64,000 bases of DNA from NCBI RefSeq assembly GCF_001507645.1, contig NZ_CP013909.1:2666001-2730000 (forward strand), read 5' to 3'. The DNA is from Hymenobacter sedentarius (GTDB lineage Bacteria > Bacteroidota > Bacteroidia > Cytophagales > Hymenobacteraceae). The notes below the pieces were generated by a model. The model was given only the letters and a program-made list of their open reading frames with translations. It made no database searches and was not told where the DNA came from. Positions 18,295 to 26,277 of this stretch are shown one piece after another; position 1 is the first letter of the stretch; every line of letters begins with the position of its first letter. A program made the translations under genes and the position numbers.

Positions 18295-18765
18295 CTACCC
18301 GCGCTTGCGGCCCTGCGTCAGCAGCTCCACTGTTTCTTCCAGGCGGCGGGTGCGGGTTTCGGGCTTTTTGGCGCCTTCGAGCCAGCGCACAAACTCGCGC
18401 TGATGGGTGTAGGCCAGCTTGGAAAAGTAGGCGGCGGCTTTGGGGTTGGTGGCCAGCTTTTCGGCCAGGTCGGCGGGGGCTTCCATTTTGCGCTCGGTCA
18501 CGTCGCGCGACAGCGTGACGCGCACCGTGTCGCCCACGGTTTTGTCGATGGCGCGGCGAATCTGCTTGAGCAGGAGCAGGGCGTGGTGGCCGTCGCCGAT
18601 GGGGACGATGCTGCCCTGGTAGGGGTAGTTGTCGAACGTGGCCTGCACGGGAACCCGGCCGCGCGTGCCGTACACCTCGGCCACGTTGAAGGGCACGACA
18701 ACGAATACGCCGCCGTGGTCTTCGCCAGCTTCTAGAATGGCTTCAAATTCGTATTCGGGTTGCAT
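18295..18765 (-). CDS. DUF1905 / YdeI-like protein
   Basis: 156 residues from ATG 18765 (MQPEYEFEAILE); a TTG 42 bases upstream is a weaker alternative. The first ~95 residues form a DUF1905-type beta-barrel (GGVFVVVPFNVAEVYGTRGRV ... GDTVRVTLSRD). The rest is the helical YdeI/OmpD-associated segment (LAEKLATNPKAAAYFSKLAY ... REFVRWLEGAKKPETRTRRL), ending in a basic tail. The family is cytoplasmic and of uncertain function; some annotations link YdeI to bacteriocin or polymyxin tolerance. It is monocistronic or shares a transcript with 18844-20208, 78 bases upstream. Confidence 0.85.
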   Translation of the reverse strand: MQPEYEFEAILEAGEDHGGVFVVVPFNVAEVYGTRGRVPVQATFDNYPYQGSIVPIGDGHHALLLLKQIRRAIDKTVGDTVRVTLSRDVTERKMEAPADLAEKLATNPKAAAYFSKLAYTHQREFVRWLEGAKKPETRTRRLEETVELLTQGRKRG

Positions 18766-18843
18766 AGCGGCTAATGGGGCTGGGGTTATGGAGACTTGCT
18801 GGGGCAAAGTAAACCATTGCGGCGCCGGCCGGCACGCCGGGGC

Positions 18844-20208
18844 TTACCCAAATGCCACTTCGCACAGCACGTCCTGCACGCCATCCTCATCGGCGGCGGC
18901 CACCACGCGCACCTCCCCAATGGTGCTGCCGTACTGCAGCTGCAGCTGCTGCCGCAGGTCTTCGGTCGGCACCAAGATGATGCGGGCCCGGCGCAGCGTC
19001 ATCCGCTCTACTTCCAGGAGCCAGCCGCGGTCGCCGGGGCTGCTAAAGTCGATGGCCAGGCTGGCCACGTACAGCACCAGCGGCTGGCCCGTGCTGTTGC
19101 GGATTTCGAGCGCCGCCAGCCACGCTGGCCAGTTGGGCGCATAAATGACCCCAAAATCGGAGCGCCCGCGCACCAGCTGCGCCGAACGCCGGGCGTACTG
19201 AATCATGCGGAAATTGAGCCCGTCGAATGCTGGGGTCCGGGGAACCGGCGCGGCAACCTCCGGTTCGGGCTCAAAAGTAGGGAGCGCGGATAGCTCAACG
19301 ACTGGGCTGAATTCCAACGCCTCCAACGTGATATCGTCTTCGGGGGCCGAGAGCGCCGCGGCCTCAAAAGGGCCGGTTTCTTCCACGGCTTCAGTAAAGG
19401 CATTGCCATCCAAGGCATTGCCATCCAGAAGAGCCGGCAGCTCCGGGTCGGGGTCGAAGGTTGGGTCTTCCGCTTCGGGTTCAATGTTGGGCTGCCGCTT
19501 AATCTTGGAGGGCGTAACTTCCACCGGGAGGGAAGCTCGGTTCGCTAGGTCGGCCGCCTCGCGCACCGATTGGGAGGCGCCAGCCACCGGGTTGGGCACG
19601 AGCAGTGCTTGCGAAGCGGCACTCGTGGAGCTAGCCCCTACGTAAGGGGCCACTGGCTCCTGCCTCTGGTGGAATTGCGGCGCGTGCACGCCGGTGGGCC
19701 ACTGGCTGCGCGAGCGGGCGTTGGGCTGGCTGGCGGGCCCAGCTTCAAGTGCTGCGTAAATTTCTGGCAACGGGTGGTAGCTGGCGGCTGCCAGGTCTTC
19801 CAGCCCAATGATGCGCGACTGCAACGCGGGCACCGCCAAGGCACTAGCTGCCTGCGAACCAGCGGCTGGGCCAGCCAGCAGCCGCACGCCGGGCCCGGAA
19901 GCATCCGTGCTCAGTGCATCGGTTTCTTCAGCATCATCGGCCGCATCAGCTATTGCTGTATCACCGGAATCCTTTGTTGGGCTGGGTGCAGGGGCCGCAG
20001 TCGGCAGCTTGGGCTGCGGGGTGGTGGGCTCGTCGTACCGTTCGTATGCGGCGGGCAGGTGCGGGTACACGGCCAGCACGGGCTGTTGGGCGGCCAGCTG
20101 GTACACCAGCGGCAGGGTGGGGGGCAGGGCCTGCCCACCGAGCACATCCACACTCGGGTCGGCATCGTCCCAGGCCAGCAGCAGTACAGAGAATTCGGGC
20201 GGGGTCAT
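18844..20208 (-). CDS. Glycosyltransferase GT-B N-terminal domain only, split by a disordered insert
   Basis: 454 residues from ATG 20208 (MTPPEFSVLLLAWDDADPS). The first 60 residues (SVLLLAWDD...LGGQALPPTLPLVYQLA) and residues about 330-454 (NFRMIQYARRSAQL, FGVIYAPNWPAWLAALEI, RGWLLEVERMTLRRARIILV, TEDLRQQLQLQYG) resemble the two halves of the N-terminal Rossmann domain of GT4/GT5-like glucosyltransferases found in Bacteroidota alpha-glucan loci. Between them lies a ~270-residue Ala/Pro/Glu/Ser-rich, probably disordered segment. The C-terminal nucleotide-sugar binding domain is absent, so it is unlikely to be catalytic and may act as a scaffold or regulator. No frameshift is apparent and the gene ends with a clean stop. 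Confidence 0.6.
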   Translation of the reverse strand: MTPPEFSVLLLAWDDADPSVDVLGGQALPPTLPLVYQLAAQQPVLAVYPHLPAAYERYDEPTTPQPKLPTAAPAPSPTKDSGDTAIADAADDAEETDALSTDASGPGVRLLAGPAAGSQAASALAVPALQSRIIGLEDLAAASYHPLPEIYAALEAGPASQPNARSRSQWPTGVHAPQFHQRQEPVAPYVGASSTSAASQALLVPNPVAGASQSVREAADLANRASLPVEVTPSKIKRQPNIEPEAEDPTFDPDPELPALLDGNALDGNAFTEAVEETGPFEAAALSAPEDDITLEALEFSPVVELSALPTFEPEPEVAAPVPRTPAFDGLNFRMIQYARRSAQLVRGRSDFGVIYAPNWPAWLAALEIRNSTGQPLVLYVASLAIDFSSPGDRGWLLEVERMTLRRARIILVPTEDLRQQLQLQYGSTIGEVRVVAAADEDGVQDVLCEVAFG

Positions 20209-20366
20209 GAAAAGCAAGGTAGAGGCAAGGTCCGGCCGGCTGAGGCACCCGCGGCGGTACAGCTGCCAAACAATCCTCAATGCTACGTCAACCGGGCCAC
20301 ATATTAGCTAAAAAATCGTGAGGACCCGGCCACTGAAAAGTAACTTGCGTACTCATCACTCGCAGA

Positions 20367-20389
20367 ACCGGCCTCGCCGGTCTTTTTTT
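20367..20389 (+). terminator. Terminator-like hairpin ahead of the GH31 gene
   Basis: ACCGGC-CTC-GCCGGT, then C and T7. On the plus strand this is a textbook intrinsic terminator, yet the nearest upstream gene is on the minus strand and the next plus gene starts at 20434. It could end a short leader or antisense RNA, or be a relic. Confidence 0.55.
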
Positions 20390-20433
20390 GCCCGGTTTTG
20401 CGACTGAACTTGCCTTTTGCTTAGAATAAATTT

Positions 20434-22932
20434 ATGGATACCACGATACAGGAAAACAATTACATGGTGAACGACCTGGCGGCCCAAAGCCACCAGGAAC
20501 ATTATCCCGGCGAAGTAATCCGGGCCGAAGCGCTCGGCGACAACCGCTTCCTTTTCAACTGCCAAAACGGGGTGCGCCTGGTGCTGTACGTGCTCAGCGA
20601 CAAAATTCTACGGTTCCGCTACCTCACCGACGGGCCGATGGTGCCTGACTTTTCCTACGCCGTGCCCACCGACGGCCGCCAGCGCCCGGCGCCCGAATTC
20701 TTGGAGTTCAAGGAAAAGGCCGACCACTACCGCATCACCACCGAGCGTCTCATCTGCATCGTGCAGAAGGAGAACCTCAAAACCCGCGTGCTCGACCGCT
20801 CCGGCTCCATCCTGAGCGACGACGAGAAGGGTTTTCACTGGGAGTACGACTACGACACCGGCAACGACATCGTGAAGATGAGCAAGCACGTGCCCGCCGG
20901 CGTGCACTACTACGGCCTCGGCGACAAGCCCGACAACATGAACCTGCGCGGCAAGCGCTTCACCAACTGGGGCTCCGACACCTACGGCTACACCAAAGGC
21001 AGCGACCCGCTCTACAAGAACATCCCGTTCTACCACGTGCTACACCAGAAAATTGCCCACGGCATTTTCTTCGACAACACCTTCAAGGCCAGCTTCGACT
21101 TTGCCGCCGAGCGCGCCGACGTGACCAGCTTTTGGGCCCAGGGCGGCGAGATGAACTACTACTTCATCTACGGCCCCACGCTCATGGAAGTGACCGAGGA
21201 GTACACCCTGCTCACCTGCCCGCCCGAGCTGCCCCCGCTTTGGACGCTGGGCTACCACCAGTGCAAGTGGAGCTACTTCCCGGAGGCCAACGTGAAGGAA
21301 ATCACCACGGGCCTGCGCGAGCGCCAGATTCCCTGCGATGCCATCTACCTTGACATCGACTACATGGAGGGCTACCGCTGCTTTACCTGGAGCAAGGAGC
21401 ACTTCCCGGAGCCCAAGCGCATGGTGGAGGAGTTGGCCGAGGACGGCTTTAAGCTGGTGGTCATCATCGACCCGGGTATCAAGATTGACCCCGAGTACCC
21501 CGTGTACCAGGAAGGCATCGCCAACGACTACTTCTGCCGCCGCGCCGACGGCCCGCTCATGAAGGGCTCGGTGTGGCCCGGCCTCTGCAACTTCCCCGAC
21601 TTCACCAATCCCGACGTGCGCGAGTGGTGGGCCGGCCTGTTCAAGGAACTGGTGCAGGACATCGGCGTGAAGGGCGTGTGGAACGACATGAACGAGCCCG
21701 CGGTGTTCGAAAAAGGCACCTTTCCGCCCGACGTGCGCTTCAATTACGACGGCCACCACGCCTCGCACCAGAAAGCGCACAACATCTACGGCATGCAGAT
21801 GGCCCGCGCTACGGCCCAGGGCATGAAGCAGTTCAGCTACCCCAACCGGCCGTTTACCATCACGCGTAGCACCTACTCGGGCGGGCAGCGCTACTCTTCG
21901 GGCTGGACCGGCGACAACATCGCCTCCTGGGAACACCTCTGGCTGGCCAACATCCAGTGCCAGCGCCTGAGCATCTCGGGCTTCAGCTTCATCGGCTCCG
22001 ACATCGGCGGCTTTGTGGACACGCCCACCGGCGAGCTCTACGCCCGCTGGATTGCCTTGGGCGCCTTCCACCCGTTCTTCCGCACGCATAGCTCCGGCGA
22101 CCACGGCGACCAGGAGCCCTGGAGCTTCGGCGAGCCGTTCACGAGCCTGGCCCGGCACTTTATTGAGCTGCGCTACCGCCTGCTGCCCTACATGTATACC
22201 ACGTTCTGGCAGTACGCCACGCACGGCACGCCCATGCTGCGCCCGCTCACCTTCCTCGACCAGAACGACACCGAAACCTACCTACGCATGGCCGAATTTG
22301 GCCTCGGCGACAACTTGCTCATTTGCCCCATCACCCAGCCCGGCGCCGACGGCCGCTGGATGTACCTGCCCCGCGGCGACTGGTTCTACTACTGGACCGA
22401 CGCCCCTACCGCCGGCGGCAGCGAGGTCTGGGCCAATGCCGACCTCACCCGCATTCCGCTCTACGTGCGCGCCGGCGCCGTGCTGCCCATGCAGCCCGTG
22501 CTGCAGTACGTGGGCGAGCGCGCCGTTGAGGAGCTCACGCTGCACGTCTACTACAAAAACGGCACCGCCGACAGCGTGCACTACGACGACGGCGGCGAAG
22601 GCTACGCCTACGAGGACGGCCACAAGACTCTGCGCCGCTTCACCGTCGCGGGTTCCGAAACGGAGCTGGTGCTCACCCAGGAAATTGAAGGCAATTACCA
22701 GCCCAGCTACGCCACATACCGCGTGGTGCTGCACGGCCTGCCGCTCGCCCTCACGGTATTCTCCGTGAATGGCAAAGCCGCAGAAGCCACCGAAGCCACG
22801 CTGGAAACGGGCCTCGTCCTGCCGAGCGTGGTTGTGCCCGTCAGCTTCGGCGAGGTGCGGGTGAACGCGGTGCCTCCTGCTGCCGCCCCGGTAGTAGTGC
22901 CACCAGTAGCGCCCAAAGCGCCGCTGGTTTAA
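20434..22932 (+). CDS. Alpha-glucosidase, GH31
   Basis: 832 residues. A GH31 barrel with an N-terminal galactose-mutarotase-like sandwich (about 25-240) and C-terminal beta domains (about 650-800). The nucleophile is Asp418 in GVWNDMNEPAVFE and the acid/base Asp494 in WTGDNIASWEHL; YHQCKWSY and DIDYMEGYRCFTW are also family motifs. There is no signal peptide (MDTTIQENNYMVNDLAAQ), so it probably works in the cytoplasm, releasing glucose from maltodextrins. The last 20 residues are an Ala/Pro/Val-rich tail (PPAAAPVVVPPVAPKAPLV) beyond the usual fold. A GC-rich terminator follows at 22952. Confidence 0.94.
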   Translation: MDTTIQENNYMVNDLAAQSHQEHYPGEVIRAEALGDNRFLFNCQNGVRLVLYVLSDKILRFRYLTDGPMVPDFSYAVPTDGRQRPAPEFLEFKEKADHYRITTERLICIVQKENLKTRVLDRSGSILSDDEKGFHWEYDYDTGNDIVKMSKHVPAGVHYYGLGDKPDNMNLRGKRFTNWGSDTYGYTKGSDPLYKNIPFYHVLHQKIAHGIFFDNTFKASFDFAAERADVTSFWAQGGEMNYYFIYGPTLMEVTEEYTLLTCPPELPPLWTLGYHQCKWSYFPEANVKEITTGLRERQIPCDAIYLDIDYMEGYRCFTWSKEHFPEPKRMVEELAEDGFKLVVIIDPGIKIDPEYPVYQEGIANDYFCRRADGPLMKGSVWPGLCNFPDFTNPDVREWWAGLFKELVQDIGVKGVWNDMNEPAVFEKGTFPPDVRFNYDGHHASHQKAHNIYGMQMARATAQGMKQFSYPNRPFTITRSTYSGGQRYSSGWTGDNIASWEHLWLANIQCQRLSISGFSFIGSDIGGFVDTPTGELYARWIALGAFHPFFRTHSSGDHGDQEPWSFGEPFTSLARHFIELRYRLLPYMYTTFWQYATHGTPMLRPLTFLDQNDTETYLRMAEFGLGDNLLICPITQPGADGRWMYLPRGDWFYYWTDAPTAGGSEVWANADLTRIPLYVRAGAVLPMQPVLQYVGERAVEELTLHVYYKNGTADSVHYDDGGEGYAYEDGHKTLRRFTVAGSETELVLTQEIEGNYQPSYATYRVVLHGLPLALTVFSVNGKAAEATEATLETGLVLPSVVVPVSFGEVRVNAVPPAAAPVVVPPVAPKAPLV

Positions 22933-22951
22933 AGCGCTGAACCTGCTATAG

Positions 22952-22999
22952 CGCCCCGCCGGGTTTAAATGTGTTCCATTTGAATCCGGCGGGGCGTTT
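22952..22999 (+). terminator. Terminator after the GH31 gene
   Basis: CGCCCCGCCGG-GTTTAAAT - loop - ATTTGAATC-CGGCGGGGCG followed by TTT. A 19-bp stem with two mismatches, 20 bases after the stop codon. Confidence 0.8.
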
Positions 23000-23127
23000 G
23001 CAATTCCTGCTGCCCTACTGGTGCGCGCCCGCACTGGCTGTAATTTATTGGTTGTGATGCAATAAAAGGATATAGCTGGCGATAAGAGAAGGGCTAGATA
23101 ATCCAGCGCTTCTCTTATATAGGCAAA

Positions 23128-23871
23128 ATGAATTTTAAAACGCGGGTTCTACTTGGGGCGCTATTGCTGACCGGCAATTTGAACTCAATGTGCCGGGCAC
23201 AAGATGCTCCCGTTCCAGCCCAATCGGCAGCGGCTTTGCCGGCCCAGCCCAGCACGCAAAAAACCAAGTGGCAGCATCAATACCGGTACTATGCTGGGGC
23301 TCAGGCGGCCGCCCAACTTTACCGGGTGGTAAATACTGGCTACTCCGTGCAGGAGGCCATTGTAAAGCCGCTTTATCTATTTGCCGGCTACCAGCTTACC
23401 CCACACCTGGCTGTGCAGGCGGGTTTTTTGCACTCCACGCTTGTGGAGTCCGAGGGCAACTACACCTATACGAACCAGGCAAATCAGCAGGTTGCCTACG
23501 CTGGCAAACGGGAGATGCTGGATACCGCTGTGCCCGTCTTGCTCCGCTTCCGGCTGGCCTGGAAGCCCACCCACCGGGTATACCTCGATGCGTTGCTCGG
23601 TTCCACGTTGCTATTTCACCGGTACCGGGCCGATGAAACCGTCACCGTGGGAGGGCAAGTGCAAAACCACGTGAATTATGACTTGCCTACCCGGCACCTG
23701 TACATCACCGGCGGATTGAGCGCCGGATTCCGGATTGTCCCGCGGCTCGATTTTCTAGTTGAGGCCACCGGCTTTCGGGGTGTAGAGAAATACTCATCGG
23801 GTGGCCCTAAGCAGTTCGGCCTCGGAGCCGGGTTGCGCTACGGTTTCGACTTATCAAAACCGTCTTCCTGA
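23128..23871 (+). CDS. Outer-membrane beta-barrel protein
   Basis: 247 residues with a signal peptide (MNFKTRVLLGALLLTGNLNSMCRAQ), a short Ala/Pro/Gln linker, then about eight amphipathic strands with the aromatic/Gly alternation of small barrels (YRYYAGAQAAAQLYRVV, LYLFAGYQLTPHLAVQAGFLH, VLLRFRLAWKPTHRVYLDALL, LYITGGLSAGFRIVPRLDFLVEA-type strands). It ends in the strand GLGAGLRYGFDL. The general type is PorT-like/OmpA-like barrel; the cargo or partner is unknown. It stands alone between two terminators. Confidence 0.75.
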   Translation: MNFKTRVLLGALLLTGNLNSMCRAQDAPVPAQSAAALPAQPSTQKTKWQHQYRYYAGAQAAAQLYRVVNTGYSVQEAIVKPLYLFAGYQLTPHLAVQAGFLHSTLVESEGNYTYTNQANQQVAYAGKREMLDTAVPVLLRFRLAWKPTHRVYLDALLGSTLLFHRYRADETVTVGGQVQNHVNYDLPTRHLYITGGLSAGFRIVPRLDFLVEATGFRGVEKYSSGGPKQFGLGAGLRYGFDLSKPSS

Positions 23872-23921
23872 GCCTTGCTTTCCTAGCTGTGGGCCGCGTG
23901 GCGCCAATATTGCCTGGTGAT

Positions 23922-23969
23922 GTAAAAGCCCCATTGCCGCAGCTCAAGCTGTAGCAACGGGGCTTTTAC
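23922..23969. terminator. Bidirectional terminator
   Basis: GTAAAAGCCCC(A)TTGC ... GCAACGGGGCTTTTAC: a long stem with A and T tracts on both sides, placed between the convergent barrel gene and the BNR lipoprotein. Confidence 0.85.
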
Positions 23970-23981
23970 TTGACAATAAAG

Positions 23982-25049
23982 TTAGCGCGTGCCTCTGATT
24001 ATCTGCCCATCGGCGGTAACGGCAAAGCCGGCTGCGGCGGTAGGGAAGTGCAGGCTGTTGATGGTAGCAGGATACTGGGAGTTGGGCGTGGTGTGGAATT
24101 CCTCATGCCAGGTTAGGCCGCCGTCGGTGGTGCGCTGAATGGACTGGCCGTCGGCAAAGTAGCCTTCCTGCTCATTCAGGAATTGCCCATTGCCGGAAGC
24201 CGGCAGCTGGCTGTTTACCAAGGCCCAGGTCGTGCCGCCGTCCTGGGTTTTGTAGAGGTGGTGGTCGGGATAAGTGGCCGCAAAGCCTACTGTGGCGCTC
24301 ACAAACGACAGCGAGCTGATGTATTGGTGGGTCCAGGGCAGCGCCTGCCAGGTGGCGCCCCGGTCGGTGGTTTTGGCCAGGCTGCCCGTGCTGAGCAAGA
24401 GGCCCACCACAAAGCCGCCGGAGATGCCGCCCCCGGCCGCGTAGCCCACGGCGGGAGTGGGAAACTGCACCCGGTCCCAGTTGCCGGAGGCCGGGACAAA
24501 TACTGTTTGCCAGGAAGTACCGCCGTCGGTGGTGCGCTGGATGGTTTGGTTTTTAAAGGAAAGCCCGTTTTGCTCGTCGAAGAAATGAAGCTGAAAGCTG
24601 TCGGCAAAGCCGGTGCCGGGCAGTTTTTGCCAGGTGGTGCCGCCGTCGGTGCTCTTGTACACGGCGCGGCCGTTGGCGGGGCCCACCGGTCCGGGCAGGG
24701 TGGGGGACACGGCCGCCGGGTCTACGCCCACGGCAAAAACCACTTGCTCGCTCACGGGAGACAAGGCCCGGAACCCGCTGAAGGTGAAGGGCAGCATGTT
24801 GACGCGTGCCCAGGTGGCGCCTCCGTCCCGCGTGGTGAGCAGGGTGCTGCTATTGAGCTGGTCCGGCACGTACCCGCCGATTATCCAGCCCACCTGCGCC
24901 GAAGCAAAGCGCACCGCCGAAAAGCCCGAGAGCTGCGGCGCTCCGTAGGGCAGGAGCTTCCACGCGACCGGCGCCGGGTCGGAGTCGTGGCTGCAGCCAG
25001 CGGTAATTCCCAGCATGAGGGTAAGCAGAAGAGCGAAGCGAAGGCGCAT
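23982..25049 (-). CDS. BNR/Ycf48-like beta-propeller lipoprotein
   Basis: 355 residues with a lipobox (LMLGITAGC, Cys about 19), so membrane-anchored outside the cytoplasm. Six sialidase-type Asp-box repeats are visible: TTRDGGATW, STDGGTTW, TTDGGTSW, TTDRGATW, TQDGGTTW and TTDGGLTW. They are spaced 35-60 residues apart, with phrases such as VGWIIGG, VGYAAGG and VGFAATY between blades, as in the Ycf48/YCF48-like stress-repeat propellers. No enzymatic residues are implied; such proteins usually bind other envelope components. Standalone gene. Confidence 0.88.
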   Translation of the reverse strand: MRLRFALLLTLMLGITAGCSHDSDPAPVAWKLLPYGAPQLSGFSAVRFASAQVGWIIGGYVPDQLNSSTLLTTRDGGATWARVNMLPFTFSGFRALSPVSEQVVFAVGVDPAAVSPTLPGPVGPANGRAVYKSTDGGTTWQKLPGTGFADSFQLHFFDEQNGLSFKNQTIQRTTDGGTSWQTVFVPASGNWDRVQFPTPAVGYAAGGGISGGFVVGLLLSTGSLAKTTDRGATWQALPWTHQYISSLSFVSATVGFAATYPDHHLYKTQDGGTTWALVNSQLPASGNGQFLNEQEGYFADGQSIQRTTDGGLTWHEEFHTTPNSQYPATINSLHFPTAAAGFAVTADGQIIRGTR

Positions 25050-25196
25050 GGCAACGAAAGTAGAAAGAGTGATTCACGGGCCTGACCGGTGCCGTGGCGG
25101 ATTCGTTGCATCCTGGCCCAAGCAATGGGCTTGAGCTAACACTTCCTTGGCTACACTATAAGGTAAAGGAACGGCAATTTCAGCCCAATGCGGTAG

Positions 25197-26120
25197 CTAT
25201 TGCACCACCAGCTTCTTGGTAATTAACCCTTTGCTCGTGTACAGCTGCAGCGTGTATAGGCCGCGGGCCAGGTCGTTTAAGTCAAGAGGGCGGGTGGTGG
25301 CGGCTGGGCTCGCGGCGGCTTCGTGGCGTACCACGCGGCCGGTGGCGTCGAGCACGGTGAGGGGGCCGGCCAGCAGCGCTTGCTCGGTGGCGTGGAGCGT
25401 GTAGTGCCCGTCGGGGCTGGGGTTGGGCGAGACGCTGAGGGCGGCGGCCAGGGCCGCGTCGCGGGTGGCCGTGGCCCCGCCGGCGAAGGCTATGTCATCG
25501 ATGCGCAGGATGGTGCCAGCAGTTATTGTTTTGGCCGTGCCGGAGAGAAATACCATCGAGACCGAATCGGGCACGAGGGTCGACTGGTACTGCAAGGGCA
25601 AAGTAACCAAGGTGTAAGTGGCTGCCGTCGCGGTGAATAAGTACTCGGCTTGCGCCACCACCTGGGCCACGCCATTTACCCGGCGAGTGAGCTGCACCCC
25701 CATCGCGGCCGAATCAGTCAGGGCGCGGGCGCCGCTGAGTTGGTAGTAAAATTGAATGCTGGTGGGGCGGGCCGTGAAAGGCAGCCCACCTGCTAAATCA
25801 GCGCCGCCATGAATAGAGTTGCCCAAAATGATGGAGCCCTGGATGGCTTGGCCCAGAACACTTTGGGTCTGGAGCTGGGCGGCAAAAGGGCCCCCTTGCA
25901 CAGTGGTTGTTTTGGTCACGGTATTGGTGGGGATGCGCGTGCCTAAGACCGCGGCAACTACGTCGTCGGTGGTTTGCCAGTTGGTGGGGGCTTCCACGCC
26001 GTTGCGGCTGGCCCAGGTATCGAGGCTACTGTTGGGGAAGATTTGGGCCTGGGCCGGGGCAGCCACGAGCTGGCAAAGGCCAGCCGCGAAGGCCAGGATA
26101 GCGTGTAGAAGTGTTTTCAT
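25197..26120 (-). CDS. Secreted T9SS cargo protein with N-terminal PCMD-like beta-sandwich
   Basis: 307 residues from ATG 26120, which gives a signal peptide ending APAQAQ. The mature part starts IFPNSSLDTWASRNGVEAPTN, the pattern of PCMD/carbohydrate-binding-like sandwiches in Bacteroidota. It ends with a type A T9SS sorting domain: SVSPNPSPDGHYTLH, GPLTVLDATGRVVRHE, DLARGLYTLQLY and KKLVVQ. It should therefore be exported through the outer membrane and surface-attached or released. A ligand role, perhaps carbohydrate, is an inference. It is divergent from the serine hydrolase gene. Confidence 0.85.
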   Translation of the reverse strand: MKTLLHAILAFAAGLCQLVAAPAQAQIFPNSSLDTWASRNGVEAPTNWQTTDDVVAAVLGTRIPTNTVTKTTTVQGGPFAAQLQTQSVLGQAIQGSIILGNSIHGGADLAGGLPFTARPTSIQFYYQLSGARALTDSAAMGVQLTRRVNGVAQVVAQAEYLFTATAATYTLVTLPLQYQSTLVPDSVSMVFLSGTAKTITAGTILRIDDIAFAGGATATRDAALAAALSVSPNPSPDGHYTLHATEQALLAGPLTVLDATGRVVRHEAAASPAATTRPLDLNDLARGLYTLQLYTSKGLITKKLVVQ

Positions 26121-26217
26121 GAAACCGAAAGCAGAAGGTGAACAGGCCGCCGTGCAGCAGCGGCCCAATAAGGAACATCAATTTGCTCAATATAAATGGG
26201 ATATTCTAAATATGACG

Positions 26218-26249
26218 TTTCCAGACCCCATGCCGTCCGGCTTATCTTT
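26218..26249 (+). promoter_or_regulatory. Putative promoter of the class A beta-lactamase-like gene
   Basis: TTTC (26218-26221), 20 bases, then TATCTTTG (26242-26249), a good match to the Bacteroidota TTTG-N19/20-TAnnTTTG promoter. If real, transcription starts near 26256, so the ATG codons at 26212 and 26230 are upstream of the transcript and GTG 26278 becomes the likely start. Confidence 0.5.
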
Positions 26250-26277
26250 GAAGCATGACCCAAACGTGGATGCAGCC

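Noticed and set aside
16175..22932. A Sus-type polysaccharide utilisation locus
   Set aside because: There is a SusA-like GH13 and a GH31 but no SusC/SusD pair and no SusR-like regulator in the window.
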